A stretch of 23,152 nt of DNA from Carex sylvatica. Lineage: Eukaryota; Streptophyta; Magnoliopsida; Poales; Cyperaceae. The stretch lies in NCBI GenBank assembly GCA_964058845.1, contig CAXKVR010000490.1, positions 1 through 23,152 of the forward strand. The letters are read 5' to 3'. Of this stretch, positions 9,252-18,907 are shown piece after piece (the first letter of the stretch is position 1; each line of letters begins with the position of its first letter). The notes beneath the pieces were generated by a model. The model worked only from the letters and a program-made list of their open reading frames with translations, made no database searches and had not been told where the DNA came from. A program made the position numbers and the translations under genes.

Positions 9252-9798
9252 GAAAGAGTTCTTTAAAATATGGCCGTATATCGAGGTTTGAATTCTTTCT
9301 TTGTAATTTGAAGGTGACAGAGCAAACTCCCTTTTTAAGCTTCACCAGAACTGGGACAGAAAAAGATAACTAGAGAAAATAAATTTACCATTAATTTGAA
9401 AATATATTAAAGATATATTTGGCAACGGATATTTTGGGGGCATCCTTCACACAGGTAGTATATTTTGGACGGATAGATGATGGCTTATATATCACGGGTA
9501 CTAAATCATACTTGTTTACTGACGTGTGCTTTTATATCAGAAAAAATGCATCCCCAATTCCCCACAATTAATATAAACATATGCTAAAACATGGCAATTT
9601 TTCCTAATAAGAAACTTAAAATTAAAATCAGAAAATTTCCCATAAAAATTATAGTACATATATATTTGGTACATGTAATTTAGTGTAGCTTGACACGGGA
9701 AGTATTCTAGCTAGATATCAAAATTATTAGATGTCAGAACTGGATTTAATGCCCACTTATATTCGAATCACATGAACTTAATTTTTAGTATGTTGTTA
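9252..9798. other. Unassigned host sequence containing a diverged duplicate block (9478-9738)
   Basis: No gene recognised. The interval 9478-9738 is a diverged direct duplicate of 15993-16260, sharing ordered blocks such as GATGGCTTATAT, ATCATACTT, GTGCTTTTATAT, ATTAATATAAA, TTTGGTACNTGT and ATCAAAATTAT. Confidence 0.6.
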
Positions 9799-9806
9799 AC
9801 AGCGGG

Positions 9807-10497
9807 TAGGGTTGCTAATGAGTTGAGCCAGCTTGCGAATTAATGATTTGAGCAGCTCAATATTTTATAACGAATTGGATTCGAAACTGAAGCCCGAACT
9901 CAACTCGGCTCACTTTCGAAAGAAAAAAGCTCGGTTCAGCTCGGCTCATGTAAACATTTGGCTCGATTCAGCTCGGCTCACAAGCTCGTAAGCCGGCTCA
10001 TATTGTTACTTATTTTTCTAGATTTATTTTCAGGATGTTGTCTTTTGTTATTTTTCTAGATCAATCAAAACACACTTGTCTCCAAATTTCAAATTTTTTC
10101 AATTTTTTCAAATTTCAACTTTATTCAAATTTCAACTTTTTGCAAATACTGAGTCTAGATTTTATACTACTGTGGATATTAAGTTTTCAAAAAAATCAGC
10201 TCTTATAAGTTAACTGACAATTAATATGTGACAGAGTGGAATCGATACAGTTTTTGTGAATGCCATTATTTCTGGAGTTCAGTTACGAAATTTAGAGGCA
10301 ATTGTATTTTGATTGATCTAGGAAAATAACAAAAGACAACAACCTGAAAATAAACCTAGAAAAATAAGTAAAAATATGAGCTGGCTCGCGAGCCAAGCCG
10401 AGTCAAGCCAAGTGTTTACATGAGCCGAGCCAAGCCGAGCTTTTTTCTTTCAAAAGCGAGCCGAGTTTGAGCCAAACTTTAATCATTAGCAGCCCTA
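9807..10497. mobile_element. Foldback-like non-autonomous hAT element (691 bp)
   Basis: Begins TAGGGTTGCTAATGA and ends TCATTAGCAGCCCTA. Flanked by ACAGCGGG (9799-9806) and ACAGCGAG (10498-10505), an 8-bp target duplication with one mismatch. The arms are very long: about 9807-10070 pairs imperfectly with 10305-10497. Both arms are rich in GCTCGGCTCA-like motifs and contain the shared CTAGATTTATTTTCAGG / CCTGAAAATAAACCTAG stretch. No coding capacity. Confidence 0.85.
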
Positions 10498-10893
10498 ACA
10501 GCGAGCTCTTGCATTGTCCTTTCTTCAACTAGGGGTGCAAACGGATCGGATACGGATCAGATAGTGCTAAAGCCATATCCGTATCTGGTTTTTTTTCGGA
10601 TATGGATACGGATCAAATATTACTCGGATACGGATACGGATTGGATATTAAATGGATACGGATACGAATATGGATATAATTCAGATTCTTAATTCAAAAT
10701 ATATATGTTATGCCATTACAAAATATATATAGCCATAATTAAAATTCATCAATTCACTAACCATATCCAATTAACTAAAATTCACCAACATAACTATAAT
10801 TCCAATCAAAATATACCAACATAAAAGATATTATCTCTAAACATATATAATTCTAAAATGAAAAGAGATAGTTTAATAAATTTTGTTAACACA

Positions 10894-13365
10894 TCAATCG
10901 TTGTTATCATCTCCATCTTCGTCTTCTGTTTCCTCCATAGAATCGAAAATTGATGCTGCACAATCTGAAATTAAAATAATAACTGAAATTAATATTTGAT
11001 TTTTAAAAGAATCGAATCAGAAATTGATTTAAGAAATTGATTTAAGAAAAGATGATTGGAATGCAAATATATATAAAATTGTTAAAATTTATATTCTGAC
11101 TTTTCTATCAATATGAAAAAGGTTAGTTAATTAACTTTATTTGAATTATATACACGACTAAATAATATATGTGACATAATTGTTTAATTAATTATAGCAA
11201 CAACTTGACTAAATTTTTTATTAGAGTTTCAACAGAACTATGAACCAGTAAAAAAATGTGTACTATATTTTTGAAATTTTTTGCTCCAACAGAACTATAT
11301 TAATATTGACTAAAATTTTCACCTCTGACCTAGTAGGCTAGTATAATTAGAAAAAAGGTAGAAACAACAAGTTAATAGAAATGATATTATTTAAAAAAAA
11401 TAGTACATTTTTTATCACCTCTGACCCAGTCTTGTATGCACACTAATGCTTTAACAACTTCGGTGTCTAGTTTGCTTCTATAGGCATTAATGACACGACC
11501 ACTAGTGCTGAAAGCTGACTCTGAAGCAACCGTCGAGACCAGTACAGCCAACACATCTTGAGCAAGTTTAGACAGGATTTGATAGTCTTTACCTTCTGAT
11601 TTCCACCAATTAAGCACATTAAAATCTTGACTTTGAGGGAATGAAGTAGGACGTCTCTCTAGGTACCGATCTAGGTCAGATTTGTTATTCCATGGTTGAG
11701 ATCTCTCCAACATAAACTGATTGAGTTCGTTGCCCATATCCTCGTCACCATCACTCATGTCACCACCGGGAACAGAACCACCACGTACCATCTTGTGCTA
11801 CTTCTTCAACACTTTGGTAATTCAATGCATACTCTCCATATAACTCTTTCAAAATCCTATTGAACTCTTCCAATTCAACAACTCCTTTATTTTGATAAAT
11901 TTTGGGATATTAGAATTCAATCAACCCCATCTTATAGCGTGGGTCTAAAAAAGAAGCTATTGCTAGTACGATGTTTGATTGATCCCAATACTTATCAAAT
12001 TTCTCCTTCATTAAGGAAGTCATTTCAACAATGATTGGATTTTCCTTTCTAAGCCAATCTCCAGTTCTTAGTTTGATATCACAAAATTTTGCAAAGAACA
12101 AGTTAGAGGTTGGATAAGAAGTACCCGATAGAATCTCTGTTACTGTATGGAAGTTCTTTAAAATTTTGCATAGCTCATTAGCCCCTTGCCACTCTTCACT
12201 TTAAGGAAACTTAGGAAACCATGCATTGTTGAGGATGTACATCCTCTCAAATGCATCTCGGTAGTAGATAGCATCCTTTAGTATCATATAGGTCGAGTTC
12301 CACCTAGTAAAGACATCCAAGGAAATTGCTCTTCCAATGTCTAACTTGCAATCGCTAACCCTTTTCTCAAATTCTTCCCGCAATATAGGAGAGTGTTTCA
12401 TTTTTCCCACCACTTCTCGTATGTTATCAATTCCTTTCCTTATCACATTTATTCCATCTTGCACAACAAGGTTCATTATATGAGCGGCACATCTCATATG
12501 AAAGAGCTTTCCACCATAACAAATTCCTCCGATTTTATTGAGTCGCTCGACCATTTCCCTCACACACACACCATTGGCACCATCATTGTCCAATGTAATT
12601 GAAAATATTTTCTTATCAATGTTCCAATCAAACAAAATTTTCATAACCGCTTGACATAAGTTTGCACCCTTATGTCTCCCTTGTAGGCGCATGAAACTAA
12701 TGATTTTTTTTTGCATAGTCCACTTCTCATCAATGAAGTATACCGTTACACACATGTAGCTCTTATTCTGTCGTGAAGTCCATAAATCCATGGTGGAACT
12801 CAACCAGCATGAAAGTGATCCAAGGAACTTGAAAATCTTTCCCCTTTCTTTTTTTGAACATCTCCAATATTTCCTTTCTACATGTAGTACGTGATTTCAT
12901 ATGAAAATAGGAACGAAGGGATTTAATAAAATCAACAAAGTACTCATGCTCAATGATACGAAATGGATACTCATGCATTACAAAAACAAGTGCCAATTTC
13001 TTACGACTTGATTCCTCATCATACTTGAATGTCTCTCCAATTGAACTAATTAAACCTTGTCCCATTAGAACACCGTGCTTTCCTGTATAATGATTCCATA
13101 AGCGCGTAGTACCATGTTTGCTATTTGCTTCAAACGTTTGAGAGCAAACTTTGCAAGTTGCAGTGACATTTGTTATCCGCTTTTCATTCACTACTTCAGT
13201 GGTCTTAGTTCTATCAAAATGATTCCAAACATTTGATTTCAGTTTCTTTTGCTTTTTACTAGGTGGGTTTTTGTCTGTAGCATTGCTAGTACCAATATTT
13301 GCAGTAGGTGCCGGTGCCAAATTCTATTGTGGTTCGCTTTCGAGAGGTCTGCTCGATGATGCCAT
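10894..13365 (-). pseudogene. hAT-family transposase (BED zinc finger, hATC domain), inactivated
   Basis: DNA transposase of the plant Ac/hAT superfamily. The start is ATG 13365-13363 (MASSSRPLESEPQ). N-terminal BED finger: VWNHF, CKVCSQTF, then the His pair of LWNHYTGKH. Catalytic region: TMDLWTSRQNKSYMCVT, TLDNDGANG, CAAHIMNLVVQDG, TRWNSTY, LDPRYKM. C-terminal dimerisation: LNWWK and SESAFSTSGRVI. A final exon (10964-10894) can be spliced after VR at 11419/11418 (GTGATA donor, TTTCAG acceptor), giving the acidic tail beginning DCAASIF and ending in TGA. Lesions: TAG at 13326-13324; a one-base shift near 12840 in an A/G run; TAA near 12200; TAA near 11907; a shift near 11795. An acceptor-like TTATTTAG just above the ATG suggests a 5' leader intron. 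Not translatable as one protein. Confidence 0.92.
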
Positions 13366-14229
13366 TTGAAGTGATAACCTAAATAATTAGAAGAATTAGT
13401 TACTTTTTTCAAACAATAATATATGATAAAGCTGCTGAGGTATTTGGATATGTAATATATACTGAATTATCAAAATGTATGAGATATGGTGAATTCTAAA
13501 GCTCACAATATTTTTTTAAGATTAACCAATATTTTAATTTACATGAATTTGTATATTGTATATCAAAATAGAGATGCAAAATAAAATAACAAAGGCTTGA
13601 GAGTTGAGAGTTGAGACACTAAATTGACTCATATGCACTTGTGATCACTTTTAATGACATATAATCTTAAGAAATTGGGTTGCATCATGTCTCTGTCAAG
13701 AATCTATTCTTAATTTGCACTTCTGCTTTTAAGCAGCATATGATTTTAGTCTAAGTAACATTTAAATGCAACAGAAGAAATGTGCTTTTAGTCTAAGCAA
13801 TCAGATTATTCAAATCTCACTAGAGACAAGACCATAAGTAAATTTTTTTAACAAAAATAATAGAAATCAAGTGAGTGAAAAGCTAAAATCCAACAATAAT
13901 AATCAAAATTCAGTGAGACATGAGTCACATGAACAATAATCCAAGAATAATAATCAAAATTAAACTATTTTGTAGATCTGAAACTTGAGATAAGAAATCA
14001 AATAGTCGAACCGTCGCAAGAGTCTATTGAAACAAAGCAGCAAGGAAATATTAATCTATTATTTTGGAATTCGGCGGCATTTTGGAAAACAAACCGGCAG
14101 GAAATAAAAAAGACAAATTTGCAACAATAATAATCAATAATAATATTATTGAGCCTCTCCGCCTCAAATCCCAATGAAAGAAGAAAGTCGACACATTAGA
14201 AGTGGAAAGGTTTGATTTTAGAAAAAAAA
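13366..14229 (-). other. 5' flank of the hAT transposase, probable leader and intron
   Basis: Upstream of the transposase ATG on the minus strand. A TTATTTAG acceptor at about 13382 suggests a leader intron. A somewhat GC-richer patch around 14060-14215 could hold the first leader exon. No coding sequence seen. Confidence 0.4.
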
Positions 14230-14468
14230 ATTACCGTATATTGATTCGGATATCCGTATAATTAAAAGTTACGGATACGAATAATATCTGTATCCGTATT
14301 CGTATTCGTTTTTAAAAATTAAAATCATATTTGTATCCGTATCTGTATTTGTATCTGCAAATTATCTATATCCGAATATCCGTATCCACAAAAAGTATCC
14401 ACAAAAAATTAAATATGAATCCAGATCCGAACGGATAATATCCGATCCGTTTGCACCCTAACTTCAAC

Positions 14469-15992
14469 TAATTGTACATCTCATATATTTCACTTTGGCA
14501 CAAAATCCATCTAGTTTTTTTAAGAAACTTTACTGCTTTGATTCCATGTAGCGCCTTAAAATTTACTGCTGATGTTGCAACTCTGTTAAATCAACAATCA
14601 ACACCAATGATTTAATCCCATTTTGAAATTTAGCTGTCAACGTTTGTGACAAACATTTGTTAACTAGAACAGCCCATAGCCTCCGGGCATTTCCTAAACA
14701 AATAAAAAAGCCCATCTATCCCACATTATGGCCCGTCAAACATTGTCATGTTGATCTCATCGTGTGGAATTAAAAAAACAACTATGTACAGTGACAATCC
14801 AATACCATGTGTCGAACTAAAATCAAACAAAATTAATTCATCAATTAATTAAATACTTTAGTATCGAACTACAATGAAATATCTTTGGTAGATTTAGAAG
14901 TTCAAAATAAAATTCATTATTTCTTTGGTAATATTACTGACAATTCATGGCAAATATACAATTTTTAATCTTAGCTGTTGTTAGAACAAGTAGTTGATGT
15001 AGTACGTAGGCTATGTATAGAGAGGTTTTTTGGTTTTGTTGGTTCTAGACCCTTTCTTTACATGTTGGATTTTGATAGTTGATGTAGTAGGTTATGTATA
15101 TGGAAAGTTTTTCATGTATTTCTGTTGAATTCTAGCATTTTTTTTTTGTCAAGATCGGTACCAATGGTTTGATACCAATACATGTTAACTTTGTAAGTTC
15201 TATTTCTTGAAGTGACACCGGTGAAGTCAGGAAAGTTCTATGTGTCGATTTAATCAGACTTAATTTGTTGTTGTATTTTTGAACTCTTTTATTTTGGCTC
15301 CTGATCTCCTAGGCACTATTAGTTTACCAGAAATTACAAAATTATGTTATTTTTCAAAAAAATTTTAAATTATACTTTATCTTCAAAAAATTGAAAAGTT
15401 TGAAATTTTTCTTCAAAATATGTTTATATTTCTGAATTTTCTTTCCAGAAAAATTATAATAATATACACTAATATTAAAAATAATAACAAAATTATGTCT
15501 CAGCCAAAATATTTCCCCCACCCTCCTAGTTATCTTGGTTAGCCCCTATATATTTCAACTTCTCTGGCAACAAAGTTTCTCCCATATCTACACCTCTAGT
15601 CCATTGGCCATCTTTCAATCAATCACAGTTCTAGTCAGATATTGCTCTTCGTATAGTTTAAGTTTAAATCACCGAAAGTCATAGACGATTCTTTTATTTG
15701 TTGGCTGATAGCTGAAATCTCTAGCAATGGAGCACCAATTAGAAGGAATTACTTCCAACAATACAAGTGGAAGGGGTTTACGAAGCTATTTATTCGACTA
15801 GCCACAATGATTGTGCGGCCAATCTACAGGCTTGAAATGTGTAAATGATTAACATTGATTTCCTCAAATATTTTATTCTATAAATTTGTTTTGTTAAATC
15901 GCAGGGATATTTATTTTTCATATGAAAGAAAATTAAGATAAAATAAAGTATTTTTTTTTGTGCTTCCACAGCTAGTACATTTGGAAGAGAGT
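14469..15992. other. Unassigned AT-rich intergenic DNA
   Basis: No gene recognised. A promoter-like patch (CCTATATATTTC near 15545, CT-rich leader) precedes ATG 15727 and only 24 codons beginning MEHQLEGITSNNTSGRGL before TAG. This could be the stub of a lost gene, a very small ORF, or chance. Confidence 0.4.
14992..15135. repeat. Local imperfect direct repeat
   Basis: About 60 bp starting AGTTGATGTAGTA occurs twice, at roughly 14992-15050 and 15076-15135. Both copies continue with GGNTATGTATA and end with TTCTAG. The copies have diverged by substitutions and small gaps. Confidence 0.65.
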
Positions 15993-16260
15993 TGATGGCT
16001 TATATTAAGATGAAAACATCATACTTATTTGGTGGTCCATTCACATTGGTTTACTCACAAAAAAAATGCGTGCTTTTATATTAATAAATGCATTCACACG
16101 ATTAATATAAAACATTTACTTAATATGGCATTTTTCGTCATAATAAAAGTAAAATTTTAAAAAGGAAATTTTTCAAAATTAGTACAGATTTGGTACCTGT
16201 TTGTTCATTGTAATTACTTAACACGGAAAGTACCGTAGAAATCAAAATTATATGACAGAT
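15993..16260. repeat. Diverged direct duplicate of 9478-9738
   Basis: Collinear with the block at 9478-9738, in the same orientation, with many substitutions and small indels. Neither copy is coding. It may mark an old tandem duplication split by the later transposon insertions, or two copies of an unrecognised repeat. Confidence 0.6.
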
Positions 16261-16342
16261 CTTAATTTCACGGTTCACTAGCTAGTTTTGTAAAGAGCCC
16301 TTTTGAAAATACATAAAGTCATTAGCTAGTGCGACCAAGTTT

Positions 16343-16485
16343 TTCTTTGTACATTGTCTTTTTTTGAAAACCTTCGCAGAAAGTGCGAAGTTGTGAGGGG
16401 ACATCGAACTCTCGATCTTTGGGTACAACAACAGTAGGACTTTTTTCTGGCCAATTGTGCTACCTCCCCTTTCTCGACACTGTCA
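16343..16485 (-). mobile_element. tRNA-derived SINE-like unit
   Basis: On the minus strand the body (about 16470 to 16359) begins GGGGAGGTAGCACAATTGG, resembling a Pol III A box (TAGCNNAATTGG). It later has GAGTTCGATGTCC, resembling the B box GGTTCGANTCC, then a short non-tRNA tail containing a small stem (CTTCGCACTTTCTGCGAAG) and an A run. Flanks GACAGTGTCGAGAA (16484-16471) and GACAATGTACAAAGAA (16358-16343) could be an imperfect target duplication. A decayed tRNA pseudogene is the alternative. No acceptor-stem pairing typical of a live tRNA was seen. Confidence 0.5.
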
Positions 16486-17455
16486 TTATGTAATAATTGT
16501 TGACTAGTGTTGTACACAGCAGTATGTAGCGCTTATCGGACGGACGGAGTACCATTAATTATTAACGGTATACGGACGATTAATTAATCAAAATTTTGCT
16601 GACAATTTTTGGGTTTTTATTAAAGTTATACACATATACTCATAATTTATTAAAAATAATTGATGAAACTTATCAAATAAAATTATTTTAACTTAATTTT
16701 CTGATTAATTAGTAAAGTTTCCAAAAATTGTAATTTAGAACAGATCTAAATAAGATAAGATAATCTATATATAGATACAAATTGGAATACAAATACAAAA
16801 CAAATAATTTTCAAATAATTGAATAACGTTTGTCCAGATACAGATTTGAATAATGTTTGTCCAGATCAATTTGGTTAAATTTAGAATTGCACAAGGCCCA
16901 ACAGGTCGGTCTGACGACCCACTTCCTTGTTTCTCCTAATTCTACAACGGCTACATCCAAATTGAGCGCCGATGTGGATAACATGATGAACCTTAAATTT
17001 TCTATATGCAAATTATTTATTTAGTTAATGCTTATATGTAATTCCATAGCTCTTATGATTTCATGCTTAAATTCACATATAAATGTTTCCGACTTTTGCA
17101 TTTATCAACATATATTTCAGTATTTTTGCAATGAATAAGTATAGAAAAGATTAATTAAAAAAACATACAGAAACAAGTTAGAATAAAATGGTCTATTTAT
17201 CTGAATAATCACACTACAAAAAAGAGATAATTAGATACAAGTATAGCATGACATAAAATATCTAAAGTACATTGGAAGTCTACAGCACATGCTTTACATT
17301 ATCAAGATCTATCCACTCCACGTAAGTCCGGCCTGAAATAATTCGTCTATTTGGTGGCTCATAATGGGTTTTTGCAAGCAATCAATGCAACACTAATTAG
17401 AATGAATAAGTAGCAATAATTCGAATGTAATGGGCTCTCCTTTTTTAGAGTATGA
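16486..17455. other. Unassigned intergenic DNA left of the second CACTA element
   Basis: AT-rich with no gene recognised. The small ORFs here look like chance. CACTACAAAAAAGAG at 17212 resembles a transposon end but has no partner in the window. Confidence 0.45.
16821..16872. repeat. Two-copy 27-bp tandem repeat
   Basis: GAATAACGTTTGTCCAGATA followed by CAGATTT repeats once with a single C-to-T change in the first 20 bases, then diverges. It lies within otherwise unassigned DNA. Confidence 0.7.
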
Positions 17456-17477
17456 CACTAGTGGAAAAACAGAAATC

Positions 17478-17695
17478 AGGATCGGCCTATCAGGATCGGT
17501 TATATGAAACAACCGATACTAATATTTATCTGGATCGGTTCTTTGAACAAAACCGATCCTAATAGTCTATCAGGATCAGTTTTTATAAACAACCGATCCT
17601 GATAGTTAACTATCAGGATCGGTTGTTTACAAAGAACCGATCCTGATAGTATCTGGATCGGTTTTTTAATAAACAACTGATCCTAATAGTGCATA
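17478..17695. repeat. Left subterminal palindromic repeats of CACTA element 2
   Basis: About five inverted pairs of ATCAGGATCGGTT and AACCGATCCTGATAG separated by short A/T-rich loops, starting 20 bp inside the terminus. The architecture is the same as in element 1 but with an unrelated motif. A binding-site role for an accessory protein is inferred from En/Spm. Confidence 0.85.
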
Positions 17696-18079
17696 TGAAA
17701 AGTTAATTCAGTTCCATTATTGTCAGAATCTCGTTTCTCTTCCTCTATCGCCTCCCTTAATTAGCGCAGCAGCTATTTCGCCCTACATTACTTCAGCTAT
17801 CTCACCTCTCTTTCCTGAGGTACATTTGATCATCTCTTTTCTCAAGTTTGTTATTACTAGTAGAGCACCATTTATTAGCTTTATAATTAATTCGGTTCAA
17901 ACCCTAAACCCTAAATCCTATATATATATGAGAAGTGAGTTATGATCCGGCCCGCTCAAAATCTAAACCTTATAGCCTTGATTCAGCTCTTTTGTTGGTT
18001 CCACAAGCTTTTAATTATAAGTTTGAATACCTAGCATCTTTTCATTTCAAGTTTTTTTTTATATGTGGAGACTTGGATG

Positions 18080-18250
18080 CACATGCATATATATATATAC
18101 ATATATGCTATATATGAGCTAATATATGAGCTACATATGAGTTATTCTTTATATGTGGAGATTTTCTTTATAAGTTTGAATATCTCTTCTTATTTCAAGA
18201 TTTTCTATATATATGCTATATATATATGCTATATATATATATGCTATATG
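18080..18250. repeat. TATATATGC-type microsatellite tract
   Basis: Degenerate repeats of ATATATATGCTAT with interspersed ATATGAGC units lie in the predicted first leader intron of the TNP2 gene. Small ORFs across it are artefacts of the repeat. Confidence 0.75.
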
Positions 18251-18563
18251 AGCATTTTTTTCATTTCAAGTTGTAGGATATATAACATGCATGTTATGTA
18301 CATCTCTTAACGATCGATGGTTTAATTTTGTAGATTGGCTATTATTGAGATATTTGGTGCAGCGATATATTTTCATCTCACTCGATCCGTCATCCAAAAA
18401 AGTTGTAAGTACAACTTAGAAGTTTCATGTTTAATTATTTTTGTGCATTAATTAATGTATTTTTTTTTTGTAAGAGATGTATTTATATTAGCTAGATATG
18501 TAGCTAGAGTACTGTCTTATGAGCCACAACCGCATTATTAATGCCTTTAGGTCATGATACCCG

Positions 18564-18596
18564 TTCAAAATTAATCCATTAGGGATTAATTTTGAA
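18564..18596. repeat. Perfect 14-bp inverted repeat (small hairpin)
   Basis: TTCAAAATTAATCC (18564-18577) is the exact complement of GGATTAATTTTGAA (18583-18596), with a 5-base loop. It sits 20 bp upstream of the large hairpin in the same predicted intron. Confidence 0.85.
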
Positions 18597-18616
18597 TAGT
18601 CCCCGTTTTGGGACTG

Positions 18617-18807
18617 CTCTCTGAATACTTTGTCTCATTTAGGATGTGGCCACATGTTAGTCGTGTTTTAGCATTTAAGAAAATTTCGGCAGCATTTCCA
18701 CTTAGTTTCCCGAATCTCGGGGAACTAAGGGGAAATGCTGCCGAAATTTTCTTAAAGCTAAAACACGACTAACATGCGGCCACTACTGAGACAAAGTATT
18801 CAGAGAG
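18617..18807. repeat. Large near-perfect inverted repeat (about 190-nt hairpin) upstream of TNP2
   Basis: The arm 18617-18715 (begins CTCTCTGAATACTTTGTCTC, ends TTTCCCGA) pairs with 18717-18807. It includes uninterrupted stretches such as CATGTTAGTCGTGTTTTAGC and AAGAAAATTTCGGCAGCATT. Only a few mismatches and one bulge of about 5 nt separate the arms, and the loop is only a few bases. As RNA it would form a long dsRNA stem of the sort diced into small RNAs. Any such role is inference. Confidence 0.9.
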
Positions 18808-18907
18808 TGGGATAGGATGGTAACCCGGCCCCATGTAAGCCCTATTGTGAACAGAACTAAGCTCTCCAACCTTGTTCTTAATTAATTGTGTTTTATTATA
18901 ATTGCAG

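Larger units (their letters stand above)
10530..14460. mobile_element. hAT transposon, complete ends, decayed transposase
   Basis: Starts TAGGGGTGCAAACGGATCGG and ends with the complement CCGATCCGTTTGCACCCTA. Flanked by TCTTCAAC (10522-10529) and ACTTCAAC (14461-14468), an 8-bp target duplication with one mismatch. Subterminal regions (10545-10680 and 14230-14450) are arrays of GGATACGGATAC-like repeats in opposite orientation, probably transposase binding sites (inference). The 3.9-kb length and the internal BED/hATC transposase gene indicate a former autonomous copy. Confidence 0.93.
17700..18907 (+). promoter_or_regulatory. Predicted 5' leader of the TNP2 gene with two introns
   Basis: Splice-like sites suggest leader exon 1 ending GAG/GTACAT at 17819, an intron to TTTTGTAG at 18333, exon 2 at 18334-18404 ending GTT/GTAAGT, and a second intron ending TAATTGCAG at 18907. 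That acceptor is directly followed by the transposase ATG. The first intron contains TATATATGC-type microsatellite repeats (18080-18250) and the second contains two hairpins. The transcription start and TATA box were not identified. The whole model is inferred from splice signals. Confidence 0.5.

Noticed and set aside
12393..12602. Plus-strand ORF within the hAT element
   Set aside because: Antisense to the transposase catalytic region; a shadow.
16326..16517. Minus-strand ORF (GEVAQLARKKSYCC)
   Set aside because: Arises from the tRNA-like A and B box sequence of the SINE-like unit, not a protein.
16811..17011. 66-codon minus-strand ORF
   Set aside because: Partly made by a 27-bp tandem repeat, with no recognisable family; treated as chance.
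17212..17226. CACTACAAAAAAGAG as the end of another CACTA element
   Set aside because: No inverted partner, target duplication or subterminal repeats nearby, so only a resemblance.
18065..18310. Plus-strand ORF rich in Tyr and Ile
   Set aside because: Produced by TATATATGC microsatellite repeats.
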